From Bacteroidia bacterium (GTDB lineage: Bacteria; Bacteroidota; Bacteroidia; UKL13-3): a DNA stretch of 47,969 nucleotides. This document shows positions 1 through 10,700 of this stretch, piece after piece. Under the pieces are notes generated by a model. That model was not told where the DNA came from and ran no database searches. It worked only from the letters and a program-made list of their open reading frames with translations. Location: contig JALONP010000009.1 of the NCBI GenBank assembly GCA_025454875.1, positions 129,696 through 177,664 on the forward strand, written 5' to 3'. Numbering within the stretch: position 1 is the first letter of the stretch; each line of letters begins with the position of its first letter. Position numbers and translations under genes: made by a program.

Positions 1-3000
1 ATTGGGTTGCGTTGGTCCGAAAAGGTGCCGTTACCAAAGTCCCATCTGTACTTTACCGTATCGCCTGGCAATAAAAGGGTTTGGTTAATTAATTGAACAT
101 CAAAGGAGCATGTGTCGCGTGTATGGGTGAAATCGGCAGCGGCAAATGGAAAGATACGCAAAGGCAATGTTGCTGTATCCGCTTTGTTGCACGTATTAGG
201 GTCGGTTACAATCAAATCAATGGTATACCTTCCTTTGTTAAAAGCGGAGTCTATTGTTTTTCCTGTATCAATAAGGGTATTGTTGATATACCATTTTAAT
301 CCAGAAGTATTATTACCGGTATAGGTGTATTTAAAAAAAGCGGGTTCGCAACCAGCGGTGTCATTGGGGCTAAACCTTGCAATGGCTAAATGACCATCTG
401 CAACATACGCTACTGTTGCAACAGCTGAGTCGGCACAATTGGATTTTGGATTGGTGACCAACAATACTTGATATGTACCATTGGCAGGAAATTGGTATTG
501 CACCACAGCCAAATTACTTGTATCACCATTGCCAAAAAACCACTTGAAAGGTGCAGGTGAAGATGTATTGGTAAAAAGCATATTGGGACTACATGTATCC
601 CTGAAACTGGTAAATGACGCAACACTCAAATTGCTTACAACTAATACTTGAGATACACTGTCAATCACAATACATCGGTTAGAGTCAATAGCAGTTAAAC
701 TAACGGTGTAAGTTCCTGCTGTATAAAATGTATCGGTAAATTGAAATGATGTTGCCTTGAGCAAGCCATTTACCCGCCAACGGTATTGCAATGCATTGTA
801 AGAGGTGTTGGTAAATGTAACAACCAAGTATGAATCGAGGCACAAGCGTTGTGGAGCGTAGGTAAACCTTGCCCTCACACTGTTGGATACTTGAACATCA
901 ATTTTTGTGCTTGCGTTGCTGCATCTGGGACTCGCATTTACAGGTGCATATGCGTTTGGTGTTGTCGGAAACGATCCTGATCCACCGGTATTGCAACTCG
1001 CACAAACAGATTGGTAAATCATCCCTTTGGAGTCGAAACGACTTGTTCCACCATCTACATGATCTGCATCTCCAAGCTCGCCTAAAAAGCTCCCGTACAA
1101 GAGGCTGTCAAAATTATTGTTTACTGCAAAAATGTAAAAATCAGAACCATCGGTGGTGTTTTGAAGTGCGTTAGAAGTGACGGGTAAATTGTTGGTTGTG
1201 CTTGCATAATTAGACAGAATGGAAGCCATTCTGCTTTGGAAATTAACCTGACCACCCCAAATACTTGCATACAAAATACCACATTCATCTACAACCATTG
1301 CACTTGGAGAAAGCGCACTGCGTTGGTTGCCATTCCCAATAGATGTTGCAGCTTCAATCGTTTGCAAATCTTGGTTAAACCTACTCATGAAAATGCTCCC
1401 TTTTGCATTGTAAAAAGAAGCGTTAATGGGTGTGATGGAGTCAAATTGTTGACCCAATAATATAGGCTTACCATTAGGTGTGGTGCGAACAAAAAAACCT
1501 TGGTCGTACCCGGCCGATCCATAATACGAAAAGTGGTTTACTGCGCTAGCAGTATTGTTTACAAAAGCGATAAACGCATCACTGATTCCTCCTTTAAAAT
1601 TTGATGTTTGGATGGGAGGTCCAAACGCAAAGTTTGTGCTTTGAGTTCCTCCACAAATGTACATGCCAGTATTTGTTGGCTCAATGGAGTAAATGGCATC
1701 GTGTTGTTGTTTACCCCAATAGGTTGAGGCCAGCAGTGTGCTCAAGTTTGCATCCAGTTTACACAAAATGCCATCTTGTTTTCCTCCGTTGCTAGCTTGG
1801 AGAGATCCTGGAGTAATCGGAAAATTATTAGAGGTTGTGCTACTTCCAATCCAAACATTTCCGTTGGGGTCTAGCTGAATTTCTCCTCTAAACTCATCGG
1901 CATAATTCATACGCAAGGTGTCGGCAATATTAACCCCATCAATACCTGAACCACCTAAATAGGTGGATGCAAGCAGTTGGGTACCATCGGGTGATAATTT
2001 GCTAATGACGATATCAAACGAATCTTGTTTGACTTTACTGTAAGCGTTTATGGTTGTGGCAAAATTTGCAGAAAGGGTTGTACCTAAAACAAACAGGTTT
2101 CCTGAGCTATCCGCAATCAAGCTTGTAGGATAATCATTGTGGTTTCCACCAAGGTATGTAGCAAAGAGCAATATTGATCCATCCGAACTGTATTTGCTAA
2201 TACTCATGTCGCAAGGAAATCCTGCTTGCGGCCAACTGCCTACACCACCGCCCCAAACTTGTTGAAATGCTCCAGGAGTAACAGGATAGGTGCCATTTGG
2301 AAATGAAGTTGGGTTGCGGGCGATACCTGCTGCATATAAATGCCCAGCCTTATCAAAAGTTGCACTATGGCCAAAATTATCAACGCTTGAGCCCGAATAA
2401 GTGCTGAATACAACAACGGGATCAATAACCAATGGAATATTTTTTTGGTATGCACCTAAGGCGAATGAAACCGTTTGCCCTTCTAACACAAACGCACAAG
2501 GAATTTGAATCTTCTGTCCATTTATAACTTGGTATGCAAAAGGTTGTTGTTCTTCCCATTGGTTAATTGACGTTTGAACTCTGAGCTTCTGTTCTTTGAT
2601 TTGAATGTTAGAAACCCCCTGATACAAAAGTTTGATTTGATTTGGATTGCCATTGGGGGTTACCCAAAAATCATATTTCAATTGGGCTTCTTTATTAAAA
2701 TAAATTTTTGCATCAATGTTTGGATATGCTTCTGTATACAATACCGATTCGAAGGGGCGAACTTGTTGTTGCCATAACGTTGGGTTGTTGCCAACATAAA
2801 AATTAAAATAGGTTTGTGCTGGATTAACACCAGTAACAGATTTAGTAGAGGCATTGACTAAGCCAACTCGAACAGCATGGCTTCTGATTGTAAATGATTG
2901 AAGTTGATTTTCGAAGGAGCGTGGATGTTTAAAAGCGTTTTGAATATCGTTAGGATGTTGGAAAATAAAATGCCATGCATTGGGTTCTAAGTAGAGTTCA

Positions 3001-3155
3001 CCTTGGGGTAATCTTGTGCAAAATCTTGCCTCGTTTTCCCATTGTCCTTTGTTTTCGATAAATGGAAAAGATACAGCATAGCCTTGGAATGCAGTTGACA
3101 CAATTGCACAAACAATGCATATGCAGGCAAAAATAAAATGAGGTGCTTTGCGCAA
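1..3155 (-). CDS. Giant secreted DUF7948/SBBP-repeat and PKD-domain protein, N-terminal 1,051 codons (runs off the left edge)
   Basis: The minus strand is open from 3155 to the window edge. Translation gives a signal peptide (about residues 1-26, rich in Ile, Cys and Ala), then FPFIENKGQW, the hallmark start of the DUF7948 domain of Bacteroidota surface proteins. A beta-propeller-like region of SBBP type follows (repeated pattern LLASTYLGGSG), then PKD/Ig-like modules with WDFGNGTF-type motifs from about residue 740. The C-terminus is outside the window, where a type IX sorting domain would be expected. No in-frame ATG lies between the upstream TAG and the signal peptide. TTG at 3153-3155 is the only start that keeps the whole signal peptide. 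The gene is divergent from the sigma-factor operon, 190 bp away. Likely a cell-surface or gliding-associated adhesin; the role is inferred. Confidence 0.88.
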   Translation of the reverse strand, partial: MRKAPHFIFACICIVCAIVSTAFQGYAVSFPFIENKGQWENEARFCTRLPQGELYLEPNAWHFIFQHPNDIQNAFKHPRSFENQLQSFTIRSHAVRVGLVNASTKSVTGVNPAQTYFNFYVGNNPTLWQQQVRPFESVLYTEAYPNIDAKIYFNKEAQLKYDFWVTPNGNPNQIKLLYQGVSNIQIKEQKLRVQTSINQWEEQQPFAYQVINGQKIQIPCAFVLEGQTVSFALGAYQKNIPLVIDPVVVFSTYSGSSVDNFGHSATFDKAGHLYAAGIARNPTSFPNGTYPVTPGAFQQVWGGGVGSWPQAGFPCDMSISKYSSDGSILLFATYLGGNHNDYPTSLIADSSGNLFVLGTTLSANFATTINAYSKVKQDSFDIVISKLSPDGTQLLASTYLGGSGIDGVNIADTLRMNYADEFRGEIQLDPNGNVWIGSSTTSNNFPITPGSLQASNGGKQDGILCKLDANLSTLLASTYWGKQQHDAIYSIEPTNTGMYICGGTQSTNFAFGPPIQTSNFKGGISDAFIAFVNNTASAVNHFSYYGSAGYDQGFFVRTTPNGKPILLGQQFDSITPINASFYNAKGSIFMSRFNQDLQTIEAATSIGNGNQRSALSPSAMVVDECGILYASIWGGQVNFQSRMASILSNYASTTNNLPVTSNALQNTTDGSDFYIFAVNNNFDSLLYGSFLGELGDADHVDGGTSRFDSKGMIYQSVCASCNTGGSGSFPTTPNAYAPVNASPRCSNASTKIDVQVSNSVRARFTYAPQRLCLDSYLVVTFTNTSYNALQYRWRVNGLLKATSFQFTDTFYTAGTYTVSLTAIDSNRCIVIDSVSQVLVVSNLSVASFTSFRDTCSPNMLFTNTSSPAPFKWFFGNGDTSNLAVVQYQFPANGTYQVLLVTNPKSNCADSAVATVAYVADGHLAIARFSPNDTAGCEPAFFKYTYTGNNTSGLKWYINNTLIDTGKTIDSAFNKGRYTIDLIVTDPNTCNKADTATLPLRIFPFAAADFTHTRDTCSFDVQLINQTLLLPGDTVKYRWDFGNGTFSDQRNP

Positions 3156-3345
3156 GGTGTTTTTTGGGTACTAAAATAAACTTATTATTGAAGCTGGGCC
3201 ATTGGTTTAAGAAACTTTTAACAACCTCGTTCAACTTATATTGAACCAACGTTGCAATTGTTAGCGGCTGATTAAAAAAATGACAAAGCCGTTGCAACCT
3301 ATGGTCCTTAAGTAGCATCTAATCACCATATTCGAATACAAAGGC

Positions 3346-3894
3346 GTGGGCAAAATATCAGAGCATGAGCTTATTACGGCATGTTTAAGTGGCGATGGTA
3401 AAGCGCAAAAGCAATTGTATGACCAATATAACAAGGTAATGTTTGGTATTTGTTTGCGGTACAGCGGTACCTATGATGAAGCCAAGGATATTTTGCAAGA
3501 TGGGTTTGTAAAGGTGTTCATGAAGATGCATCAATTTGGCTTTCAAGGTTCATTTGAGGGTTGGATGAAACGAATTTTTGTAAATACAGCATTGGAGTAC
3601 TACCGTTCGCAAAAGAATCACCTCTATCATGAAGATGTAAGTGCTGCAGAAACAATTGAATTAGTGGATAGTACTTTGGAGCGAATGGAGCTAAAAGAGG
3701 TTTTGAAGGCATTGCAGCAGTTATCACCAGGTTACCGAAATGTGCTAAATTTATTCATTATTGAGGGCTACTCACATGCAGAAATAGCAAGTATGCTTCA
3801 AATAAGTGAAGGCACTTCAAAGTCACAATTATCAAGAGCAAGAGCCGCTTTGGTTGAGGCCATTGGGTTATTGCATAAAAAAGGAATAGAATGA
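3346..3894 (+). CDS. ECF-type RNA polymerase sigma factor
   Basis: A 182-residue sigma-70 family protein. Region 2 is visible around residues 20-90 (YDQYNKVMFGICLRY, DEAKDILQDGFVKVF, then WMKRIFVNTALEYYR). Region 4 lies around 120-175 (LQQLSPGYRNVLNLFIIEGY and the helix-turn-helix HAEIASMLQISEGTSKSQL). The length fits the ECF group. The start is GTG; no in-frame ATG fits the usual N-terminus. The stop overlaps the next gene (ATGA, 4 bp), so the two are translationally coupled. The adjacent membrane protein sits in the anti-sigma position, so this sigma factor is probably held inactive at the inner membrane until a surface or envelope signal arrives. Its target promoters are unknown; the two flanking giant surface-protein genes are candidates. 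Confidence 0.93.
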   Translation: MGKISEHELITACLSGDGKAQKQLYDQYNKVMFGICLRYSGTYDEAKDILQDGFVKVFMKMHQFGFQGSFEGWMKRIFVNTALEYYRSQKNHLYHEDVSAAETIELVDSTLERMELKEVLKALQQLSPGYRNVLNLFIIEGYSHAEIASMLQISEGTSKSQLSRARAALVEAIGLLHKKGIE

Positions 3895-4772
3895 ACAATC
3901 AACCATCCATAGACGATTGGTTTAAAAATCAATTTGAAGGCTTTGCCCCTGATGCGCCCGATGTTTGGGGAAGCATTCAGCAAGGCATTCAAGCTGGTCA
4001 AGCAGCAACGGGAGCAGCATCCGTAACCAAATCTGCTTTATCTGTCGGGGCAAAATGGGTAATTGCCACTGCCTTGGTAGCAACCATTACTACAGCTGTT
4101 TATTTTGGTTACCAAACTCAAAATACACCAAGTGAACAGCCAACGAACGCAATAGCAGAGGCTTTAAAGGCCGACAGCCTAGTAGAAGAAGATGTTCAAC
4201 CACTCACATCAGTTGGTATTCAAGCACCCAAAACAAAAGAATCAGATTCACCACGTCCAAGCTTATCGAGTGCGGAACAAGCAAACCCAGAACCTAACGA
4301 TGAAGTTGTTCCATTGGAACAAAATATAAATGCGGAACAATCCAACCCAACAGCGGAACCAATAACGGCAAAACCAACTTTGAATGAGCTGCCAACTACG
4401 GCAAAACCACAAGCATTGAATGAACCGAACACAGCAGTTGTTGAATCGGAGCAAAAATCAGAAGCAAAGCAGCCTAATAATTCAAAAGCAGTGGTATTAA
4501 GTGCCTTGCCAAATGTAATCACGCCAAATGGAGATGGGTTAAATGATTCGTGGATAATCGACTGGGAGGACGTGCAATACACCTTTATTATTATTGACCA
4601 AAAGGGTAATTTGGTTTATGAGAGTAAAGCCAACGAGCCAAGTTGGAATGGTGTGAATGGGTTTACGGGTCAATTGTGTGAAAAAGGCGACTATATTTTT
4701 GTGATTCGGTACCAACCAAATGGCGCTGATAATCAAGAACAAAAAACTGGACCTTTAAGGATTAACTATTAA
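3891..4772 (+). CDS. Putative anti-sigma membrane protein with a C-terminal CHU_C (T9SS type B sorting) domain
   Basis: 293 residues. The N-terminal about 30 residues (WFKNQFEGFAPDAPDVW) match the short cytoplasmic 'P..VW..I' segment typical of Bacteroidota proteins encoded directly after ECF sigma genes. One transmembrane helix lies at about 55-75 (WVIATALVATITTAVYFGY). A long Pro/Glu/Asn/Thr-rich linker runs from about 76 to 205. Residues about 208-293 form a complete CHU_C domain (VITPNGDGLNDSW, LVYESKANEPSWNG, KGDYIFVIRY). There is no cleavable signal peptide, so the C-terminal domain should face the periplasm while the protein stays in the inner membrane. The gene overlaps the sigma gene by 4 bp and the next gene by 1 bp. 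The anti-sigma role is inferred from position and topology only. Confidence 0.85.
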   Translation: MNNQPSIDDWFKNQFEGFAPDAPDVWGSIQQGIQAGQAATGAASVTKSALSVGAKWVIATALVATITTAVYFGYQTQNTPSEQPTNAIAEALKADSLVEEDVQPLTSVGIQAPKTKESDSPRPSLSSAEQANPEPNDEVVPLEQNINAEQSNPTAEPITAKPTLNELPTTAKPQALNEPNTAVVESEQKSEAKQPNNSKAVVLSALPNVITPNGDGLNDSWIIDWEDVQYTFIIIDQKGNLVYESKANEPSWNGVNGFTGQLCEKGDYIFVIRYQPNGADNQEQKTGPLRINY

Positions 4773-7700
4773 TGTTTGAAATCAATAAGATAATGTATAT
4801 GTTAGCAAGTATGTTTACACAACAATTAAGACAGATGGAGAAGTTTTCCAAAAGTGTTAACCGTTTGATAAACCCTTCAATCGGGATTCATCGAATGGTA
4901 TTGGCTATAATCTTTTTAGGGTTAGGCGTTTTAAGCTACCAAGCAAGTGCACAGTCAGTTTCTGCAACTGTAACTGCTGAAGCCTGTTTGGGTCAGGCCG
5001 TTACTTTTAATGTGAATGTATCTGGTGGTACACCAACAAGGTATATTTATATTTTTTCGCCAACAGATTCGGCCATTGTGCCTAGTAGTGCATCAAGCAA
5101 TACCCGAACACATTTGTATCCTGCTCCAGGTGCAGTGCATTTGCCACAAGTGTTTGTGGAGTTTACCAATGGGGCGCGTGTAGCTAGCTCATCTGCTTTG
5201 CAAACGACCATTTATAACTTGCCACAACCTTTGTATACGACTACAACTCAAGATACGCAATGCTTTAGGGCAAATGTTTTTTGTTTTGATAACAACTCGG
5301 TTCAAAATCCGCTTGCACCGAGCAACCCGATTGTTAGGTATGAATGGTTATACGGAAACGGAGATTTTGCTGCTACCGCAGGCCCTGATCCAACTTGTAT
5401 TAACTATAGTTTTGCAAGCAGTTTTGTTGTGACGCTCACTGCTATTGACGCCAAAGGCTGTCGCCAATCTTATGATAACAATGCTTTACCCATTGTGGTT
5501 AAGCCAAACTTAGCTGTTTCATTTGATTGGACACGTATCAGTGGCCCTTGTTTCACATCTCAATTCCGTTTTAACAACTTAACGCCTATCCAGATTGGTA
5601 ATGTGAACAGTTATACTTGGCGTTTCGGTGATGGAAGAACGGTTACAGCTAGACGACCTTTTAGCGCAGTAGCCATAGCAAACTTTTCTTCAATTCTGCA
5701 CACTTATGCCACTAATAGTAGTGGTTTTTTACCAACATTGATTATTGAAGACATTACGGGATGTATTGATAGTATTAACTATAATCTTACCAATACATCA
5801 AATAGATTGCCTTTTAATGTAGTTTTTGATTTTGATGTAACAACTTCGCGCCCCGTTGTTGCTGGTAGTTATGGTGATTCGGTTTGTATTGGTTCACGAA
5901 GTGCCGGACAAGTATGTTTTAAACAAACCCCCGTTAATGACAACCAACCCGGTACGGGTGATTTTTTATGGAATTTTGATGATCCTCAGTCCCTAACTAA
6001 TTTAAATAATAGTAACTGGCAACCATGCCATCCGTTTGCTGGCGGAATGAATACGTACTACCCCACTTTGTCCGTTAGGTGCGCTAACCTTCGGTTTACC
6101 CATACTTATTACTCTGCTGTAACCATTCAAGATGACCGATTTTTGGACAAGTTTATTTATGGCAACAATGACGCGCTGGATGCCAATTTAGCAACCCGCC
6201 CTAGACCATTTGCAGATACTATTGCATCAAGAACAAGGGTTAGGGATGCTTACCTACTTAAATATACGGGTAATTTTAGTGTTGCATACAGCGATACTAT
6301 TTATGAATACGCTAAGTATTATATTGGAGAAGTCGATTCGATTATCGAACGTCCACGTTTTTACATTTCAACCAATAGTTTGGTTTACAACGCTTCTGGA
6401 GGTATTAATCAAGTTATTCGGTTACCACTTGATACGAGCGGGCCAGTTATCGATACAAATATTGCCAAGGGATATGCATTTAAAGTGCTGCCTTTTAACG
6501 AAACACCAGATTCATTTGCGATTGCCTCAATGCCAACTTACACTACCTTTTACAATGCAGCAACAAAAAGTACCGACTCAACCGCAAATGACACAGTACA
6601 GTTGAAGTTGTATGGCGATAGCCGGTTTCCGCTTATGATTACCAAATTTGTAGAAGGATACCCTGCTGGTTATTACAATTACCGTTGGGATACAACTGGT
6701 AAAATTGTAGACTCAACATTTGTTACGGCTGATACTACTTACTTACAAAGTACCAGAAGGCTACGTACCACTGTGGTCAGATTGTTTGGTTATGGAATCA
6801 GGATATTGGGTCCTTTTGCAAGGATTCCAAATCCGCCAGCGGGTGTGCGCATTGCACAAGGACAACAATACCAATGTGGTAATGACACGGTTGATTTTGT
6901 AAACACTTCATTGTATTATAAGTCGCGGAAAGTATACCGTTTATGGGAAATGGGCGATGATTGGGCACCACAATGTACCTCATTTAGTGTGCCTAAAGCT
7001 GGTTGGCCAAACTTAATTGTAAGCATTCAACCATTGGATTCTGTTTCGTACGATAATGGATTAACTTGGAACCGTTTTGGTCCAGATACGATTCGCCATT
7101 GGCGCAATGCACTTGAGCAGTACCGTAATAGCAACCACTATTTTATACTCAATGGGGCAACCTACCCAGGTATTATGCATTGCCAGTTTTCGTTTGATAC
7201 CTTACCGCGACATGCTTATCCTAATTGGGATACTGTGTATAAATGGCATCGGTATGGGCGCGACTTTTTCCCATGGACTCCAGCCGACTTCTCTTTAACA
7301 CCAACCGGAAACCAAACCTTGGTTGACTCAGGTTATGCCCGATGGTGGAATAAACCTATTTTCTTGAATCCAACTACTGGTGAATGGTCGCTCACCCAAG
7401 GAACGGGCCCTGCACCATACGGTTTATGGGCGCGCATTGATACCATGCGTATGGGTATAAATAATAACCAAGATTTACGCGACAGTGCCGAGATTACAAT
7501 ACGCCAAGTGCCAGATCCTTTCGCTTTGGCTAGAGGTCAAGTTGTAAACTTAAATGGCGGTAACGTTACTCCGGGTAGTTGTGTTGTTACATACGTTTTG
7601 GATACTGCAGTTTCATCCAGAATTGACACCATTTACAATGGTATTGGCCAAATTGTAGATATTGATACTGTATTTTTTAATCCCATTATTGATTCTGTTC

Positions 7701-10700
7701 GTATTTGTGGATTTACGCTTTTACCGGGAAGCAATCAAACGTTTTATGAGTACGTTTTTAAACGTACTATTCAACGTTGTAATACTGTGCGACTGTTCTT
7801 AAAAGATAGTAGTAATAATGAGAGTGGCGAAGAATGGACACTTAACCCAGACTCCACAATTAAAGATAGTCTAGATTGCGAGATGGAAGCCACTGTTCAA
7901 TTGGCGTTGGTCAAACCAGATGGGCGCGGAATGTCGAAAATAGGCAGCTTGGAATGTCCAGGGTTGTCTCCTAATGTAATCCAATTTAACCTTGATTTAA
8001 ACCCTGGTATTATGCCAAATTGTGGTGGGCAAACCATGTTTTTATTAAACCTTGATTCATTAGCTGATAGGCAAGATGGAACGCCATGTTGTTTGGACGG
8101 GTTTACTGGATTTCAAGGTGGTGTGACACAAGGAAATTTAAACAGAGGAACATTTTTTAATCAACCTAATTTTCCAAATACAGGAGTATGGCCAAACGCA
8201 AACGGAAGGACCATAGTGTACCATTACGGATTAGGAGCTCAAGGTCGTCCAGCTCCTGCCAACTTTACGCAAGGTTATGTTACTGTTGGAACCATTGTTG
8301 GAACAGGCTGTAAAGACAGTATCAATCCGAACCAGTTTTTGAGCAACCTTAAAAATAATCCTGCCCCCTTTAATGTGAATTATGACATTGCGACCAATAC
8401 GTTTACTGCCGCTGGAACCATAACAGCTTATGCCAAACATCCTGATGGCCGCACGCAGTTTATTGCCGGATTAGACAGCACCATTAATTACGGCTTTTAC
8501 CAACTGGTAAATAGAAGGGCTGTTGCGCTAGTAGGTGGTGGTACAGATACGTTGGTTGATATTCAATACACCGACTGTAACTGGCCAAAATGTATTTCAG
8601 ATACTGTTTGGTACCATAAGTTCTTGTTTATACAAAACTTGGCGGCAGGTTTTACCGTAGAGCCAAACAATACTCCATTTGTCACATGCAGGTTAAGACA
8701 CAAAGGGTATCCTGGTATTAAGGAATACAAAGATGCCAGTGGCAATGTGATTTACCGAGACTCAAACGCATATATTGGTGAAGAAACAATTGTGTACTAT
8801 GCTGATAGTATCCAGGACAGTATTCAGTTCGATTTTTGGGATTGGGGTGATAATACCGTTACCATCGACTCTTTTTGGTATGCTGATAATGGTGCTCAAA
8901 TAACAGATGGTTTTTACACGCTTGGCATGCGCAGGGTGAGGTATAATCTTGACATCACAGATCGAAACAATCCAACACTGATTGACTCAACTGTATGGCC
9001 AATTAATGCACGCTGGCCTGGCGATACTGCAGGTTTAAAACCTGGTGTCGCACGCGATACAATTTTTGAAAATACACTGTTAAGAGATTGGACATTGGTG
9101 AGTCCGAAACCACCTTTTACCGCAGCTCAAGCAACAGAGTTTGCAGCCTTTAAAGATTCTCTCGAAAACAACAGGCTTTCGTTGATTAACAAAAACAGAA
9201 TCACACCATCGTTTGGGGAGGTTGTAATCAGGCAAAAATGCGCAGTTCAATGTCCGAACAACCGATTGCCAACATTGCCACAACCCGTTTTTGACACCAT
9301 CCCTTGGAGAGAGATTTACGACCTCTACAACAGTTGGAATATTTTAAACCCAACTTACAAGCCTGATTCAATGATTATTCAACGTAAATCAACCTTGGCA
9401 ATTGATACCATTGCTATCAGAGATACGGCTTCATTGTACCTAATTTTCCAAATTATTGATACATCAATGATGCAATTGCCTGTATCGCATGTGTTCCGCA
9501 GAACAAGTTGGGAAGTTGCTGGTAGGGATTTAGATGCAACCACAGGTAGAATTTCCCACTTTATTAACTCAGTAAAAGGATGTTCTCAAAATGCATCATT
9601 CCCTGTTACTGTTGGTATTATTGATACCTTTGACATTCTAAATTCAAGTGGGGTGCATGATACTGTATTTTGTGAAAACGAGGAGATTCAATTTGTTGAC
9701 TCAATCCGTTATTGGCGTTTTGATTGTACACAAACCGATGCACCAAACGGTAACCCAGCTATTACAAAGAGTAAAGCAGGTACGTTTAGTTTAGGTGGTG
9801 GTCCTTTTGAAAATTTGCAGATTGATACTGCTGATTTCTGGCGCCAAGATGTAGGAGACCCAAGCGTATTGCAAGGTTTTAATCCTGTATTGCCAAGCCC
9901 AATTATTTTGATAAACAGTACAACTCCTGATCCATTATTGGTTCCATTTGATAGCACGCAGCATTATTTCAACTTAAATCCAATACCAGGTATTCCAATT
10001 GGGTTAACACGTTGGTTTAACGGCACATTTGCTGGAAGTCCTTACAGGGGATGGCTGCAAGCCGATACAACTACATACCGTAAACGCTTGCTTATCGACT
10101 CGATTGTGCCAGAGCGTGTGTATTGGGATTTCGGAGATGGTTCTCCTATTGATTCATCGATGAGGCCTAAACACCGTTACGCATCATTTGGTACTTACAA
10201 AGTAACCATGGCAACTCGCGATAGTATGGGCTTCTTTGATACCAGTTACCGCTTTGTTTATGTGGCCAAGCCAGTGGCTGTTCCTAAACCTTCACAGATC
10301 ATTTTCCCTTGTGGTTCAAATGTTGATTTTATTGATTCATCGTACATGATTTATGGTAACATCGATCCAAATGCCAAGAAAGTGGATAGCGTAAAAACCA
10401 ATTATTGGTGGTTTGGTGAAGATGTGCTTGATACCGTAAACTGGGATACCCGCGACCAATATGATCCTGTTTGGCGTTACCGCAGAAATGGTACATTTAA
10501 TATTAAGCTGGTGATTGAAACGCACCAAGGATGTTTTGATACAGGACGCGTTTCGGTCTTTGTAAATGGACCACGACCAATGTTCCGTTTAGAGAATGTT
10601 TCAGACACTATTGGTTGTGCACCATTTAAGGTGAGGCTTATAAATATGGCTGATTCTTTGGGTAAATACGTTGATCCGTTAACAGGTCTTACAAACCCTG

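Noticed and set aside
869-1174. Plus-strand ORF in the left 3 kb
   Set aside because: It lies opposite a continuous minus-strand coding frame with clear domains.
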